64,000 bases of DNA from Branchiostoma floridae (Eukaryota > Chordata > Leptocardii > Amphioxiformes > Branchiostomatidae): NCBI RefSeq assembly GCF_000003815.2, contig NC_049980.1, forward strand, positions 27,468,762 to 27,532,761, given 5' to 3'. Both the position numbers and the translations under genes were made by a program. Numbering within the stretch: the stretch's first letter is position 1; every line of letters starts with the position of its first letter. Shown one piece after another: positions 25,916 through 38,608 of the stretch. The notes beneath the pieces were generated by a model that was not told where the DNA came from, did no database searches, and was given only the letters and a program-made list of their open reading frames with translations.

Positions 25916-28900
25916 CCTCAAGCTTCCCTGTGCGATCAGCTTTGTGGTTATGCGACTGAAGTGTGTTGATTTTACACAGGACAATTTTTTAAGACATTGT
26001 GATTTAAGATATCATTAGGATTAAAATGCATTATACATGATGATTAAAATGTGATAACAGCAGTAATAACGTTTTTGCGGGCATCGGAAACGAATGAACG
26101 ATAGTGGGACCTTTCTGTGTCTGTTTGATCACCTCCCGCTCAGCAACATCGAGATAAAGAAGCTAGGAATATCGGTACATATGATAGACCTGTAGTCTTC
26201 AAACCCTGTGCAAGTCAAGCCTGTACAAGCTTCTAGCTCTACATAAGGACCACCTGACCAACGTGACCACGTTTTGGTGGTCTTTTCCGTTGACTCAAAC
26301 ACTAAGAACCCTACGCTGTTTTTAAAATACTACGCTGGTTTAGTACTTAGTCATTGAACATGATCAAGTGATGTGTAGAATTTATTTGAAGATTGTTTAT
26401 TTATCCTGTCTTAATACATTGCCTAATCAACATGTTATTCTAACATCATTTGCATTGTATTACCGATTAAAAGTCAATGTCTTCATTGCGAAATTATCGT
26501 TTTGATCTGTACAAGTGTTCAATACACATAACTGATAGTTGGTACTTGGTTCCCGTGGTTCTTGCTGAATACTAGGCACGTCATGAAATGTCGTATTGGA
26601 CTGTTGATGCAAAAACACCCGCCATGTTGGAACCTAAATTGTGACGACATCCAAAATGGCGCCGCCATGTGATGATGTAGAAGGTTTACAATGAGGTAAT
26701 CCTCTAAAATTAGAGTTTCTATGATTGATCTTATTGAAAATATTGCAGACAGAATCAAAATTCAGTCCGATATTTTGGTAGGGAAAAATCCGATGAAAAA
26801 TCGGATGGAAAATTACCTGTGTAAGGGGAAAAACTCTATGTCCTTTTCAATAAATTGCATGCACGGACTTACAAGGTGACCCAAGGTTATAATCACGTTG
26901 ACTTTGTTCGAGAGAGACTTCGACACTGGAAAGAGGCGTTCTGGGAAAGGTTAACGTACATAGGAGTGAAATATGTACGGTTGTCGCACATAATAGGAAC
27001 ACAGAGTAGCTCCCCCAAATACATTTAAAAAAATATGGGAGTAACGTTTGCAATCGTAGGTAAACATCGATGGAATATATAACGTGTCCTATGAAATGGG
27101 TGAAAAACACGATTCAGTTACCTAAAGCAAAGAACACTTCTTAGTGAGTGTTCTCTACTTACGGTAACCGCATCAGTTTAGTAACCGCATACCAACGGAT
27201 ATAGTATTCATAACGTTATATCTATCTAGATCTATAGGCATTTTGTTAGTAAGTTATAAACACAACAAAGGTGCAAAAGATACGTTTGATATCAAATCAT
27301 CATGCACACAAGCCACTTTGCCCTCAATTTGGCCTTGCGACAATTAGGACAAATATTTGAAGAACAAGCCGGGCGAGACCACTTCATATGTGACTTTTGC
27401 CATTGTTAGTCAGTCAGTCCGTCGGCACATCGCAGTANNNNNNNNNNNNNNNNNNNNNNNNNNNNNNNNNNNNNNNNNNNNNNNNNNNNNNNNNNNNNNN
27501 NNNNNNNNNNNNNNNNNNNNNNNNNNNNNNNNNNNNNNNNNNNNNNNNNNNNNNNNNNNNNNNNNNNNNNNNNNNNNNNNNNNNNNNNNNNNNNNNNNNN
27601 NNNNNNNNNNNNNNNNNNNNNNNNNNNNNNNNNNNNNNNNNNNNNNNNNNNNNNNNNNNNNNNNNNNNNNNNNNNNNNNNNNNNNNNNNNNNNNNNNNNN
27701 NNNNNNNNNNNNNNNNNNNNNNNNNNNNNNNNNNNNNNNNNNNNNNNNNNNNNNNNNNNNNNNNNNNATTTTCGCGATTTTGTATAATTTAGATATTGCG
27801 TAATGACTTAGTATGACTTAGCAGACAACAAAATACACAAAATGGAAGAAAATTCATTCTTTATCTCTGAAATTCGTTGAGTCATCTACGAACCCCGCAG
27901 TGCCGCACCGGTGTCCCATATGCAGTGAGAGTCCACCTTTAGGTTGCGAACGCGCTGCGATCGAAATTTTGACAGATTACACAACGAATGCCACACGTAT
28001 ACAGATTTTCTTATGTTTAGCTTGTACAGTTGTCTAAATCATACTTTAAAATCTTGCATCATATTGCAATGATGTAAACAAGGGTCAAACAAATCCGATT
28101 GGGCTATCAGAAAGGAAACCTTGTGTAGGCTTGATGTTAACTGAATAGGCATTGGCTATTGGTTGACAATTTTAATTTAAGACGCAATACAACTTAACTC
28201 CACGCGTGTTTTGCATTGTATGAATCAAAGTACATGAAGTCGTCCCTGTTAGCGTTATTTGGCCTGGCTATCTAACGGACTTTGCTACCTTCACACAATA
28301 GCAGTATGCTAACCTTGGGATTTGCACTCATTCTATGTCTCATTATATAGACTACAACCGTCTATTAACCTCTTTGATGTGCTAGAAACACTCGGCCAAG
28401 CATCTTGGTACATTTTAGTAACGTTTAGACGTTTCAGGTACCACTTTCGTGATCACGTATCTCGTTCAGCGAAAGGTAGTGGATGCTACCTCAAACGTCT
28501 AAATGGTTACAGGACCTATCCTGTTACATGTCGATAAAGTAACTGTTACATTGCGTTTAGCATCACCTGGATTTCTTACCTTAATTGATGTCTAATAACG
28601 TAGTTTTGATTAATGTATGAAAGAGCGAGCATCATTATCGCCCCAATGAGTAAGGTACAGATATTGTCGAAAAACCTATTCACAATACGTGCATCAGGTG
28701 TTTTTACCGCAAGTAGCGAGTCCATGTAACTGGTTTACGTCGCGATATCGTGTCCCTGTTTGGCCTTTGTTCCAAGGTCATACCGTGACTGACTGGGCTT
28801 GTTTTTGCTGACACTGGTCAGAATAAAGTCCAGTTCGGTCACATCTGGGGTCAGACACAAGCCCTTATGTTTTTTTATTGTTTATTTTTGCATTGCATGT

Positions 28901-29240
28901 AAAAACTTTGAGGTCAAAGATTCAGGACCTTTCCATGGCTTTTCTCGTGACCACTCCCTAACCGGGGTCAGCGTTGGGTTAGGACTAGACGACTTTTAAC
29001 CACTAGTAGTCAACCTCGTCACCCATACATTACCTTGCTTACGACTCAATCTAAACCATACCCCCGGAGAAGGTCGAAATGCCATGTGCGACAGCTCCTT
29101 CATCGACCGATTACTCAACATATAAAATCTAATGCTAACCGATCGTTCGTTCTGACGTACATGGAAGAGTTGAAAAATGTGATTCTTCATATGTGTACGG
29201 TCCTGATTACGACTATGTACATGTAATTTCTTCTTGTAAG
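25916..29240. other. Intergenic region between genes C and D, containing the assembly gap
   Basis: This holds the gene C 3' UTR (candidate ATTAAA near 26465), a run of N, and a repeat fragment at about 27838-27935 of the family that includes TCTGAAATTCGTTGAG. No LDLa signal-peptide exon for gene D is visible in the sequenced part. Confidence 0.6.
27438..27767. other. Assembly gap (N run)
   Basis: 330 ambiguous bases. By spacing with gene C, where the first exon ends 1.6 kb before the second, the missing first exon of gene D is expected in or very near this gap. Confidence 0.98.
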
Positions 29241-32200
29241 TCGCGAAGTGCAGGCCGGGAGAGTTCCAGTGCTCGACCGGAGACTGCGTCAACGGCATCC
29301 TCCGGTGTAACGGCTCTCCGGACTGTCCCGACAAGTCCGATGAATCCGGATGTGGTGGGTAAATTTTCTTGTTTAATATCACGTCAATTTTCATTCAACA
29401 TTAGTGGATGGACTGCCGATGGTAGACAGAAACCCGTTGTTGTCCGATAGGGGAAAGAATGAACTTTACATTTGGACGTTATGCTGCTTTATATTCATGT
29501 CGGGGCGTATTCTCCTAATTTGCATGCATTTGCATAGAATCATGATGTCCCACCTGGATCATAGACCATCATACCTAAACATTATAATGAGATGTCGGGC
29601 TATCGTTTTATGTCAGTAGACGGTACTAAGGTACGGTGCACTGATGCAAAACCATTTTTTTTTCTTGTTAGGCCGGACCTGAAAAGTCAGTAGACCGGAT
29701 TTTGAGCCGATTTGAAAATGAACAGATTATACCGACAGGCTTTTGCCGTACATGTACCTGAATTGTCTGGTAGCCACCCTAATTCACAGTAAGCTATTCT
29801 GTAATGGAATGCTTTATGTATTATAGAGCGATATGAACTGTATGATGTGATTTGACCGTTATAACTGACCGTTCTTTGTTTTACTTCCACAGTGAAGATC
29901 CTGTGCAACGGACACTCCTTCATCTACAATGTGGTCACCAGAACATGTCTTGAGATAACTGACGAGTCATAGCGGGTATCTCACCGGACAGTGGCACGTC
30001 AGCGGCGTGGCTGTGTCCTAAATTGAATTTGTGTCACTCTTCCCTTTACAATTCATTTCTATCAACATGGTGGGAGTGTCATTCAAAACATACAAGTGCG
30101 CCTTTCGAGACAACAAAACAGGTGAGAAGAGTGAAAAGATTTGTTCTAATCGACGAAATTCGTTGAGCGCTCGGTCAAACCAATTGGCCGCAACAATGCC
30201 ACGAACGTGTCGCATCTTCGGTGAGATAGCACTACGAACTTTCATAATTTTAAAGGAATGTCGAAAAAAAATCCATTGTGTGTGTATGTGTCGTTGAGTG
30301 ATTCTGAAGTATCTTGAGTGAACCGTAAATATAATGAGACCGTCTTTTTTCCAGTCCTGCCAACACAACACCCAGGGACGGTACTGTGACACGTGCAAGC
30401 CCGGTTTCTATGGCAACGCGAAGGTTGGGACGAAGGACGACTGCAAACAGTGCAGCTGTAACGGCCATTCTACCACCTGTGACGTCACAGGAAAATGTCT
30501 GGTACGGAACCTTTACGCTGTTGTCACGCGCATCATCATGTGTCACTCGAATGACACTGCCTAGACCATTTCTGGTTATTCAGTGATAATTGATGTGTCC
30601 AATGGAAAATAACAAATAGGTGACTATGATGTCACAGCCGCCATGTTGGCTTATCTAACCAGTGAAGTGTCAGACCTAAAAGCTTGTCTTTGTAAAGTAT
30701 CATGATCATACTACTCTTATTTCATACACACATGAAAGCAGAAACTTTAAAGGTTTACAGAAAGACTTGACTGTGCACCAGGCCCGGCTACCCGGGTCGT
30801 CTACCTGGACTGGCTATCACGTCAGGCTACTCAGATACCCCGGTTTATAGCTCCATTCTTTTTTCACTCGCACACACTAGTACACTACTTTGGGGCGAGG
30901 CTTATGATAAAGTAGTGTATGCGAGTGGCCTGGCACAAGGCTAGATGGAACACATTACGCATTTTCACAAAAATGTTGTCTTTCTTGTTTGTATCGTTAT
31001 TACCATGGCTTGTTGTTTCCTTGTAGAACTGCGGCCACAACACGGAGGGAGAGAAGTGCGAGAAGTGCCGGCCCGGGTTCCGCGGCGACGCCACCAAGGG
31101 GACGGCTAAGGACTGCCAGCCGTCCAGCACGGGACCCACCACGACGTGCAACACCTGCAACGGACACTCCACCACGTGCGACGCCACCGGCAAGTGTGTG
31201 GTTAGTACATACACAACATATCTACTCTCCTGTTGATTAAAAAATGTGCATGCAAATAGCTCTTAAACTAACCACCGATCAAAGAACCCACCGACAGACA
31301 GACAGACAGACAGACATAAAGGCCGACAGACAGACAGACAGAAATGCCAACAGACAGACAGAAAGACTAATAGAAAGGCCAACAGACAGACAGGATGACA
31401 GACAGACAGACAGACAGAAAGACCGACAGACAGACAGGCTGACTGACAGAAAGACAGAGAAACAAATAACAAACAAATAGGTCTTTTATGTACAAATATG
31501 TTTTTGCAGCTCCACGCGGTATGACATACCCTTTCGTTAGCTAAATACAAGAAGGGAATGCGCCAGGTATCCCGTCCGGTTGAATGATGTAGATCATCTA
31601 CCAGAACAATAAAATAATGTTTTTGGTAAGAACACGTTTGTTAGCGTATTTCGCCGCCGGATACGGTTTTAAACTTTTGTCGGCCCTCCTCAGAACTGTC
31701 AAGACAACACAGAAGGCGACAAGTGCGAGAAGTGCGCCAAGGGTTGGTGGGGAGATCCTACCACAGGGAGTAAGAAGTGTCTGAAATGCGTCTGCAACAA
31801 CCACGCCGCCGACTGCGAGAAAGCAAACGGGAAGTGCATAGTAAGTCTCAAGCAGTAATATAGATGTGTGATTTGGCAGAATAGGCGAATCTATTCTCCA
31901 AGCAGATCCTACGGTAGCATAAGATAGTCTCAAAAGCTGGAAAAGGAGTTTAGCCGGCCTGAGAGAGTGCAGGGGCTTTGGTAGCCAAAGCGCACGCTTA
32001 TTTCGGCGATACTCCTTTGCCTGTGATCAGGATTTTCAATTTTACCGGCAGAATCGGCGATCTTGACAGATCGCAATCTCTACTCTTACATATACATTCA
32101 CAATCTATCTGTACGTGAACTGCAAGAGAACTATCAAAAATCCAAAATTTTATTAGACAGGAAAGACAACTAACGATTTGAACATTTTTCCTCCATCAGA

Positions 32201-32408
32201 GTTGCCAGGACAACACGCAGGGGTTCTTCTGTGACCAGTGTCTGCCTGGTTTTACTGGGACGGCGACGGACGGGAAACCTGACTCCTGTAGGGCTGCCAG
32301 CTGTGACGTTCTGTGTTACAAACACTCCACAACATGTAACCTGGCCACCGGCAAGTGTGCGGTAAGGAACGGTGTGTGTGTGTGTGTGTGTGCGCGCGTG
32401 CGTGCGTG

Positions 32409-32439
<31 letters not shown>

Positions 32440-32481
32440 ACGTGCGTGCGCGCTTGTTTGTATGTATATGCGTGTGTACAT

Positions 32482-32543
<62 letters not shown>

Positions 32544-35500
32544 TGTGCGTGTGTGCGTGCGCACGCGTGTGTGATAGTGTGTGTCTGTCGGTGTCTTTGT
32601 GTGTGTGCGTGTTTGTCCGTGCTATATACAGACCATACCAATCGCCCTACCCTTCACTGAATTTTGACATATCATTTTGCTTCCCGACTATCCTGCTGTG
32701 CTCCCCACCAGAGCTGCCAGCACAACACGGAAGGCGACAGGTGTGAGAAGTGTAAGACCGGATTCACCGGGAACCCGACCACGGGCAGCGCGACCGCCTG
32801 TACTGCGGGGGGAGGGGCGACCACCTGCGCCACGCTGTGCTACGGGCATTCCACCACCTGTAACCTAGCGGCAAAGACCTGCACGGTAAGTCACACCCAC
32901 AGCCACGCTGTGCTATGGGCATTCCACCACGTCTAACGTAGCGGCAAAGACCTGCACGGTAAGTCACACACTAGTCACGCTGTGCTACGAGCATTCCACC
33001 ACCTGTAACCTAGCGGCAAAGACCTGCACGGTAAGTCACACCCACAGCCACGCTGTGCTATGGGCATTCCACCGCGTGTAAACTAGCGGCAAAGACCTGC
33101 ACGGTAAGTCACACCCACAGCCACGCTGTGCTATGGGCATTCCACCGCGTGTAAACTAGCGGCAAAGACCTGCACGGTAAGTCACACCCACAGCCACGCT
33201 GTGCTATGGGCATTCCACCGCGTGTAAACTAGCGGCAAAGACCTGCACGGTAAGTAAAGGCGGTATCCCATTGCACTTGGGGTACTGGTGCCGCACTGCG
33301 GGGTTCGAAAGATTACTCAATATACGGACTCGAAATTTGAATGTATACGGAACGTGTGAACCCGGATTTAGCAATGTTTATTCCTGCCCCGTGCAGAACT
33401 GCGGAGACAACACGGAGGGGACCAGGTGCGAGACGTGTAAGACCGGCTACACCGGAGACGCCACCAAGGGTCCGTGCAAGTCCTGCCTGGACAACTGTAA
33501 CAAGCACAGCAGCACGTGCGACAAGGCCACTGGAGTCTGCTCGGTAAGGAAACAATGGGGCTAGAGAGATAAGCTCCACCATGCCTTTGTATAGGGAGTA
33601 TGGATAGTAGAATTCGATTTGACATTTTGTCACGAGAGTCAGTCTGTGGAAGGGGTATGGTTTCCATCTTGGAATATTGTAGTTTCGCTACATTGTATGT
33701 TATTGAAGTGCACTGATCCATATCCATACACGTACATATTGCGAGGTAATACTTTAATGGATTTGCGAGTGGACCATAACAGCTGACAGGATGATTTCAA
33801 GACGGCTTACAAGAACTGTGCGGGCAAAATCTTAACCTAATAGTATGGTAGCCAAACACCCCCCGCAAAGATTCTGTCCATATCTAGAGTAGTCTGGTAG
33901 AGAGTACTTAATAGAGTTGGGTATGTGACAACAAATTGAAAAGGCAAAAATCATATTTCTAAACAATACTCTGGAGCGGAACCGCCTGAGAATAACCGCG
34001 ACTTCGCCACGATGTTGTCTTGTAGGGATTATATAACATGGGGCTCAGTAGATATCCGTTTCAGCACCAAGGACAGCACCACTGGTGTCGTTAGTTGTTT
34101 TGCCTCTTCTCTGGTCGGTATGATCTATGACCAGTGGCGAACAGACTCTTTCCTCAAACAGCTTGGACTTGGGATATACTGTAGAACAGAATGGTATAGG
34201 AATAGCACTGTCCCGCATATGGCACGTTTGGTCAACAAATAGTCGGGAAACAATCATTTACCTAATGTTGCATGATTTTAGAATTTGTAAGTGAAGTTTT
34301 AAATTGCAAGTTGAGTGGCAAGATTTATTCTTGATGTGTTTTTCTTTAATTCTGTTTTTTTTTCAACTATGTAATGTCTGTACTGCAATTCATCCCATGA
34401 CCATGGGTTTTTGTCGTGTCAATTACTCAATAAACTAATGAAACCACTACTATTATTATGCCAAAAACGTTACTGTCCTTTCACCATAAGAAATGGCTTG
34501 TTCCCCACAGGATATCCGTATGGTTATATCGTTGTCTGCAAAACAAAATTTCAATCGTACATTTTTACACGCCTGTTACATGTAGGCCTGCCAGCATCAG
34601 ACCACTGGGTCGAAATGTGAGAAGTGCGCGGCTGGTTACATCGGTGACGCCACCAAGGGAACATCCACCGACTGCAAACGTGAGTAGGCACAGGCATCAT
34701 GCTGTGAGGCACGGAAAGAATTTGATGTTAATATTAAAAGGTGCAAAGGCAAACTATCAGGACAACTCGTCTGTTGTCTCAATAGGTCGGTGAAAACATG
34801 GTAGAAATTAGCCATTAAGAAAGATAACGTACTACCAAAGAGGTTAGCAAGCCCGGAAGTACAGCTTGCGACCTAAGGCGTCTGATAGAGACTACTTTTC
34901 GATCCTAACGTTGTCAGTAGAACACTAGATGTAGTGTGATGCGCCGCCAAGCATCGAAGGTACAGAAAAACAGTGTTGGCAGTGCCAAGTTGATAATACG
35001 ACAGCCTCGACATCTCAAATACACGCAGTGGTACCTGTGCTCAATTATGGTAACGATGGTAGAAGAGCAGAGAACAAAAACAACACGTTATCGTGTTTTG
35101 TAAAACATTTTGTTTTGCATTTGAGGAAATAATGCTTCGGACTTGTTTGAGATACAGAAAAATACATTATTAACCCAAACTTTAATATTTCCACTATTCT
35201 CGCAGCCACTGCTGGCTGTCCATGCAACAAACATTCCAACACCTGCCCAGGAGGGGTCTGTAAGGTAAGATGATGGGCTTGTTATACGGTCATCTAATGT
35301 CTGTAAATGGAAGAATAGATTTGTATACAACTCTCTACTGGTAGTCTATGTCTTTCTGATCAATATATGCCATGCCTTACACTTTTATATGGTGATTTGT
35401 ACAGAACTGCCAGCATTTCACTACCGGCGTGTACTGTGAGATCTGTGATACCGGGTACTACGGCAAGGCCACGGGAGGGACTCCCACCGACTGCAAGAAG

Positions 35501-36954
35501 TGCCCCTGCTCACCGTGAGTACGAGCGGACCTCGCAATAAAGAGCCTTATCTAAACTGCACAACGTACGATTTAGGCCATAAAACTGAAAATATTCTCCG
35601 GAACAAACCCTTCATGTGTACATCAACATTTTAGCATATTTGCGTCATTATTTCATAGTCCTGGTGTTTCCCATGAACTGTGCAAAACAAGCTGCACAAG
35701 GTCCACTGAATTAGAATCTCCATCCTGAATTAGACCCTCCTGTTTGTTAACAACAGCATGCTGGCCACCGGCAGGTCCCCCGAGTTGTCGTTATCGGCAA
35801 TGATGTCGCAGCATCTCTCCCTGAATGTTGGCATGCAATGCTATAGGGTTGCTTGAGCTGAGGACGTAGTCGTAGAGAAAAAGTGGGAAAAGCTATTGTC
35901 TAAATCTTACGTGGTGCAGCTTTAAGACAAACCAATCTCTACAGCTGGATAAGACAAGAACCAAACATAAAAGCCACCAGCTACCTAGAAGATCTACACA
36001 GGAGGTTAACTCTTAACTGTAACGTTATAGCGCAAACAAATTCTGACGTGTCCATGGATAAATCCCGTCGATGGTTCTCTCTCCAGGAGATCTACCATGT
36101 GCATCCTCCTGCCGGGGAAGACTGCACCGACGTGCATGGGCTGTATCGACGGGTACGCCGGAGATGACTGCAACCAGTGAGTGACACTTATTTTCCGTAG
36201 AAGATTCTACATTTAATTCTTCAACAGCCCTTTTCCACTGGGGGCAACAAATGCTGAGCGACCAAAAATATGACAGATCGTTCAAAGAATTCAAGAGAGT
36301 TGAACAGTGAATTATTTTGAATTAGTTTTACAGTGAACCGTTTTGAGGTCCAAATTATAGTATGAATTTTTGGATGCTGTACGGTCGCTCAGTCATCTAG
36401 TCTAAAAAAAATACAACTTCGACCATATCCGCTAGATAATCTAAACTCATGCTAAGCTTTCGTTCCACAACACGTAAAGCATTAAACAAATTATTAAATA
36501 AATTATCTATTTGTTTTCAAAGCCTTCATCAGGCAAAATGACCAGTTTCGCCCCCCTCCCCACCCTTGAAGGTTTGTTTCTATCATGGCGCGTCAGGTTA
36601 CTCTAGGGAGATTCAATTTCTTCAATATCATATTCTATCACACTGACAGAATCAGAGTATATCATAAGTAGACGATTGAGATGTATTTACGGGCAAACAA
36701 CTATCTGTGATATATTATTGTACAGATGCTTCTACATCTTCAAGACATGACAACACATGATGTGACATGACAAGAAATGTGCCCTTCCTTCAGATAGTAT
36801 GATCCTAATGCACGTTGTTTCTGCGATTCTTGTATGTTATTGTAGGTGCGACGCAGCCAATGATTTCGTTCCTATCGGAGGTGGTCCGACGGCTGCCGGC
36901 GGCTGCTGCGTTAAAAAGAGTGTGACAAGCTGTCCCGCGACTGTTGCGGGCTAG
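29241..36954 (+). CDS. Gene D: LDLa and laminin-EGF repeat protein, paralogue of gene C (first exon missing)
   Basis: Exons: 29241-29354, 29893-29951, 30355-30501, 31027-31200, 31694-31840, 32200-32361, 32712-32885, 33397-33543, 34586-34679, 35206-35264, 35405-35514, 36087-36176 and 36846-36954 (TAG), about 527 residues. The first visible exon (LDLa, [16 protein letters not shown]...) has the same length and phase 1 start as gene C exon 2, so a 5' exon with signal peptide and LDLa1 must precede it. Several exon lengths equal those of C (114, 59, 147, 162, 94, 110, 90). D has one extra LE exon (31694-31840), and its fourth exon lacks the long K/P/T linker. Two oddities: exon 29893-29951 is followed by GAGATA instead of a GT donor, and a second terminal exon lies at 38503. 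Otherwise the frame is intact, which argues for a working gene. Confidence 0.82.
31292..31463. repeat. (GACA)n microsatellite in gene D intron
   Basis: Interrupted GACA tetranucleotide tracts. Open frames of Asp/Arg/Gln or Ser/Val/Cys type across it are artefacts. Confidence 0.85.
32370..32625. repeat. (GT)n microsatellite in gene D intron
   Basis: Long interrupted GT/CG tract starting a few bases after the donor of exon 32200-32361. Its open frames encode only Cys-Val or His-Thr runs. Confidence 0.88.
32829..33255 (+). repeat. 73-bp minisatellite copying an exon end and its splice donor
   Basis: The last 57 bases of exon 32712-32885 plus its donor and the first intron bases are repeated about six times. 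GTAAGT donors fall at 32886, 32959, 33031, 33104, 33177 and 33250 (spacing 73, 72, 73, 73, 73). Use of any later donor would read into an in-frame TAA near 32934, so the first donor is the likely functional one. Confidence 0.92.
34012..34445 (+). repeat. Possible retroelement remnant in gene D intron
   Basis: A short open frame (34012-34242) is followed by AT-rich DNA ending CAATTACTCAATAAACTAATG, a form common at LINE 3' ends. No protein motif is recognised. A weak call based on composition and the tail. Confidence 0.3.
36225..36405. mobile_element. MITE-like repeat (CTGAGCGACC ends) in gene D intron
   Basis: GCTGAGCGACCAAAAATATG at the left is partly inverted as TGTACGGTCGCTCAG at the right, around AT-rich filler. 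It is related to 18566-18735. Confidence 0.6.
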
Positions 36955-38502
36955 GATAGAGTCATGTAGAACTACACGTAGCTTATAGCTCCACAATCTT
37001 TGTGGTTCAAAATTGGAGTCAACTTTACACTGTCGCTGATCTAGCTGTTTTAATTGTTACATTTCCCTGTGATAAAGACGTAAAAACACGGGCTGATATT
37101 CTTCGTACTTCACTCCCCTTTTAGACAAGTTTCAGCTATAGTGTGTACCTTTGTCAGGATAAGAAATCTATATAATGTATCAGTTTATCATCGATTACAT
37201 TGTTTGATTTTTTTACTTTTATCAGTTTAAAAACATATTTTACTTCCGCAGGTGCAGTTTTTGAAGACTTTTTAACAATCAAGCTTGCGCTCTGTATCAC
37301 CATCATACGGCCCGCAGTTAAACTTTGCCTGGTCTTAAGTAATGGATAAGAACTTCTAGATGTCATTATCTACAATGGATTGCGATAATATTAAAAGCTT
37401 CACAAATACAACACTCGGAATAGCAGCATTTGTTTGAGCAGTCGTTGTGTTTGTATAACCTAGAGTTGCGGGACTTCGTCAGATTGAAGTGTTAGATGAT
37501 ACCTCGTCAATAATAACAAACTCAGTAAAACTGATAAAAACACCCACCTTTGATTTCTGCAATTACGCAAAGACTTTTGATCTCAGATATCCCTGGTGTG
37601 TTAAACATTACTTTGACTTACACTTTGATATTCGTTGATACGAATCAATGTCTACACGGCACTGTAAGTGGTAAGCCTCTGTGCACTTTATCACGTGATC
37701 TTTGACATGAAAACAATAACGTAGCAAGTTCAAGGGTCTTGTGTTGGTATGCGTGTATGCTCGTTGACGTAATGGTAGTAGGAATCCTTTCATATCGACA
37801 GATGATGGTAGCACTCTCAAGGTGTCATGACGTGGGCAGCGTCTTGTGTCTGTTGTGTCAGTCCCATATTTGCGTTGCTCAGTTTGGACACATTAGGTAG
37901 AGAGATTCTAGGGCTGTTGTCTTGCACGTACGACGGGAATAACAAGAAGCATGACCGGGGAGGAGTGTACAAAATGGAGAGGTCGGGTCAATCAATGATT
38001 CTCCAATGTCAGGATTGCATTTTGCACCTAAAGTTGAGTTTAAAAGTCCATCTGCGTTACTGATGTTTACTTTTACCCTCAGTGTGCGGCCTAGGACCAG
38101 ACGTGACCACGGTTTAACCCACAACATTTCATTCTGAACCATCAGGTCAACAAAAACACAGCGATATAAAATTCATGTATCGTGATCATTTTCCTACGCA
38201 AAGCCTCGCATGCAGCCTTTACAATATGCCTTTGGGAAGCTCTGCTAAACTGATCTGATGCTTGAACATCTGTGAGGGTGGTCTCTAACTTGTCAGCCAA
38301 ACAAAGAATCGCCTGAATATTTGCCTAAGCTGATTCTCTAATTGGTAAACAGGTGGTTAGAGGCCACGTGCACAAAATTGGAAACCTCGACCCGGCTTAG
38401 CAGAGCCTCCACAAGGTATATTGAGTAGGCCGCAGATAAGGCTCTAAAGAACGATCATGAAACGAAGAGGTTCCTCCGGATTACTACCATTTTCTGTTTC
38501 AG

Positions 38503-38608
38503 ATGCGACACGGCTAACGGCTACAAGTCTCTCGGAGGCGGACCGACGGCTGCAGGAGGCTGCTGCGCCAAGGGCACGGACGTCTGCCCGGCCACTGTCG
38601 CCGGCTGA
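38503..38608 (+). CDS. Alternative (duplicated) terminal exon of gene D
   Basis: A strong acceptor (TTTTCTGTTTCAG) precedes an exon that encodes [19 protein letters not shown], a CC pair, and a CPATVAG end with TGA at 38606-38608. It is clearly homologous to exon 36846-36954 ([19 protein letters not shown]...CPATVAG) and starts in the same phase, so exon 36087-36176 could splice to either. The second ending keeps all cysteines but changes loop residues. It could also be the last exon left from a lost paralogue. Confidence 0.75.

Noticed and set aside
28799-28999. 66-codon frame as the missing first exon of gene D
   Set aside because: No LDLa cysteines and no phase-1 donor; the exon is more likely in the N gap.
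31292-31463. Long open frames over GACA repeats
   Set aside because: Low-complexity products of a microsatellite, no splice or start context.
32252-32660. Open frames of 100-130 codons on both strands
   Set aside because: Translated (GT)n microsatellite and shadow of the LE exon 32200-32361.
32829-33255. CRISPR-like regular repeat
   Set aside because: Units are contiguous without unique spacers, contain a splice donor and come from the adjacent exon; a minisatellite in a eukaryotic intron.
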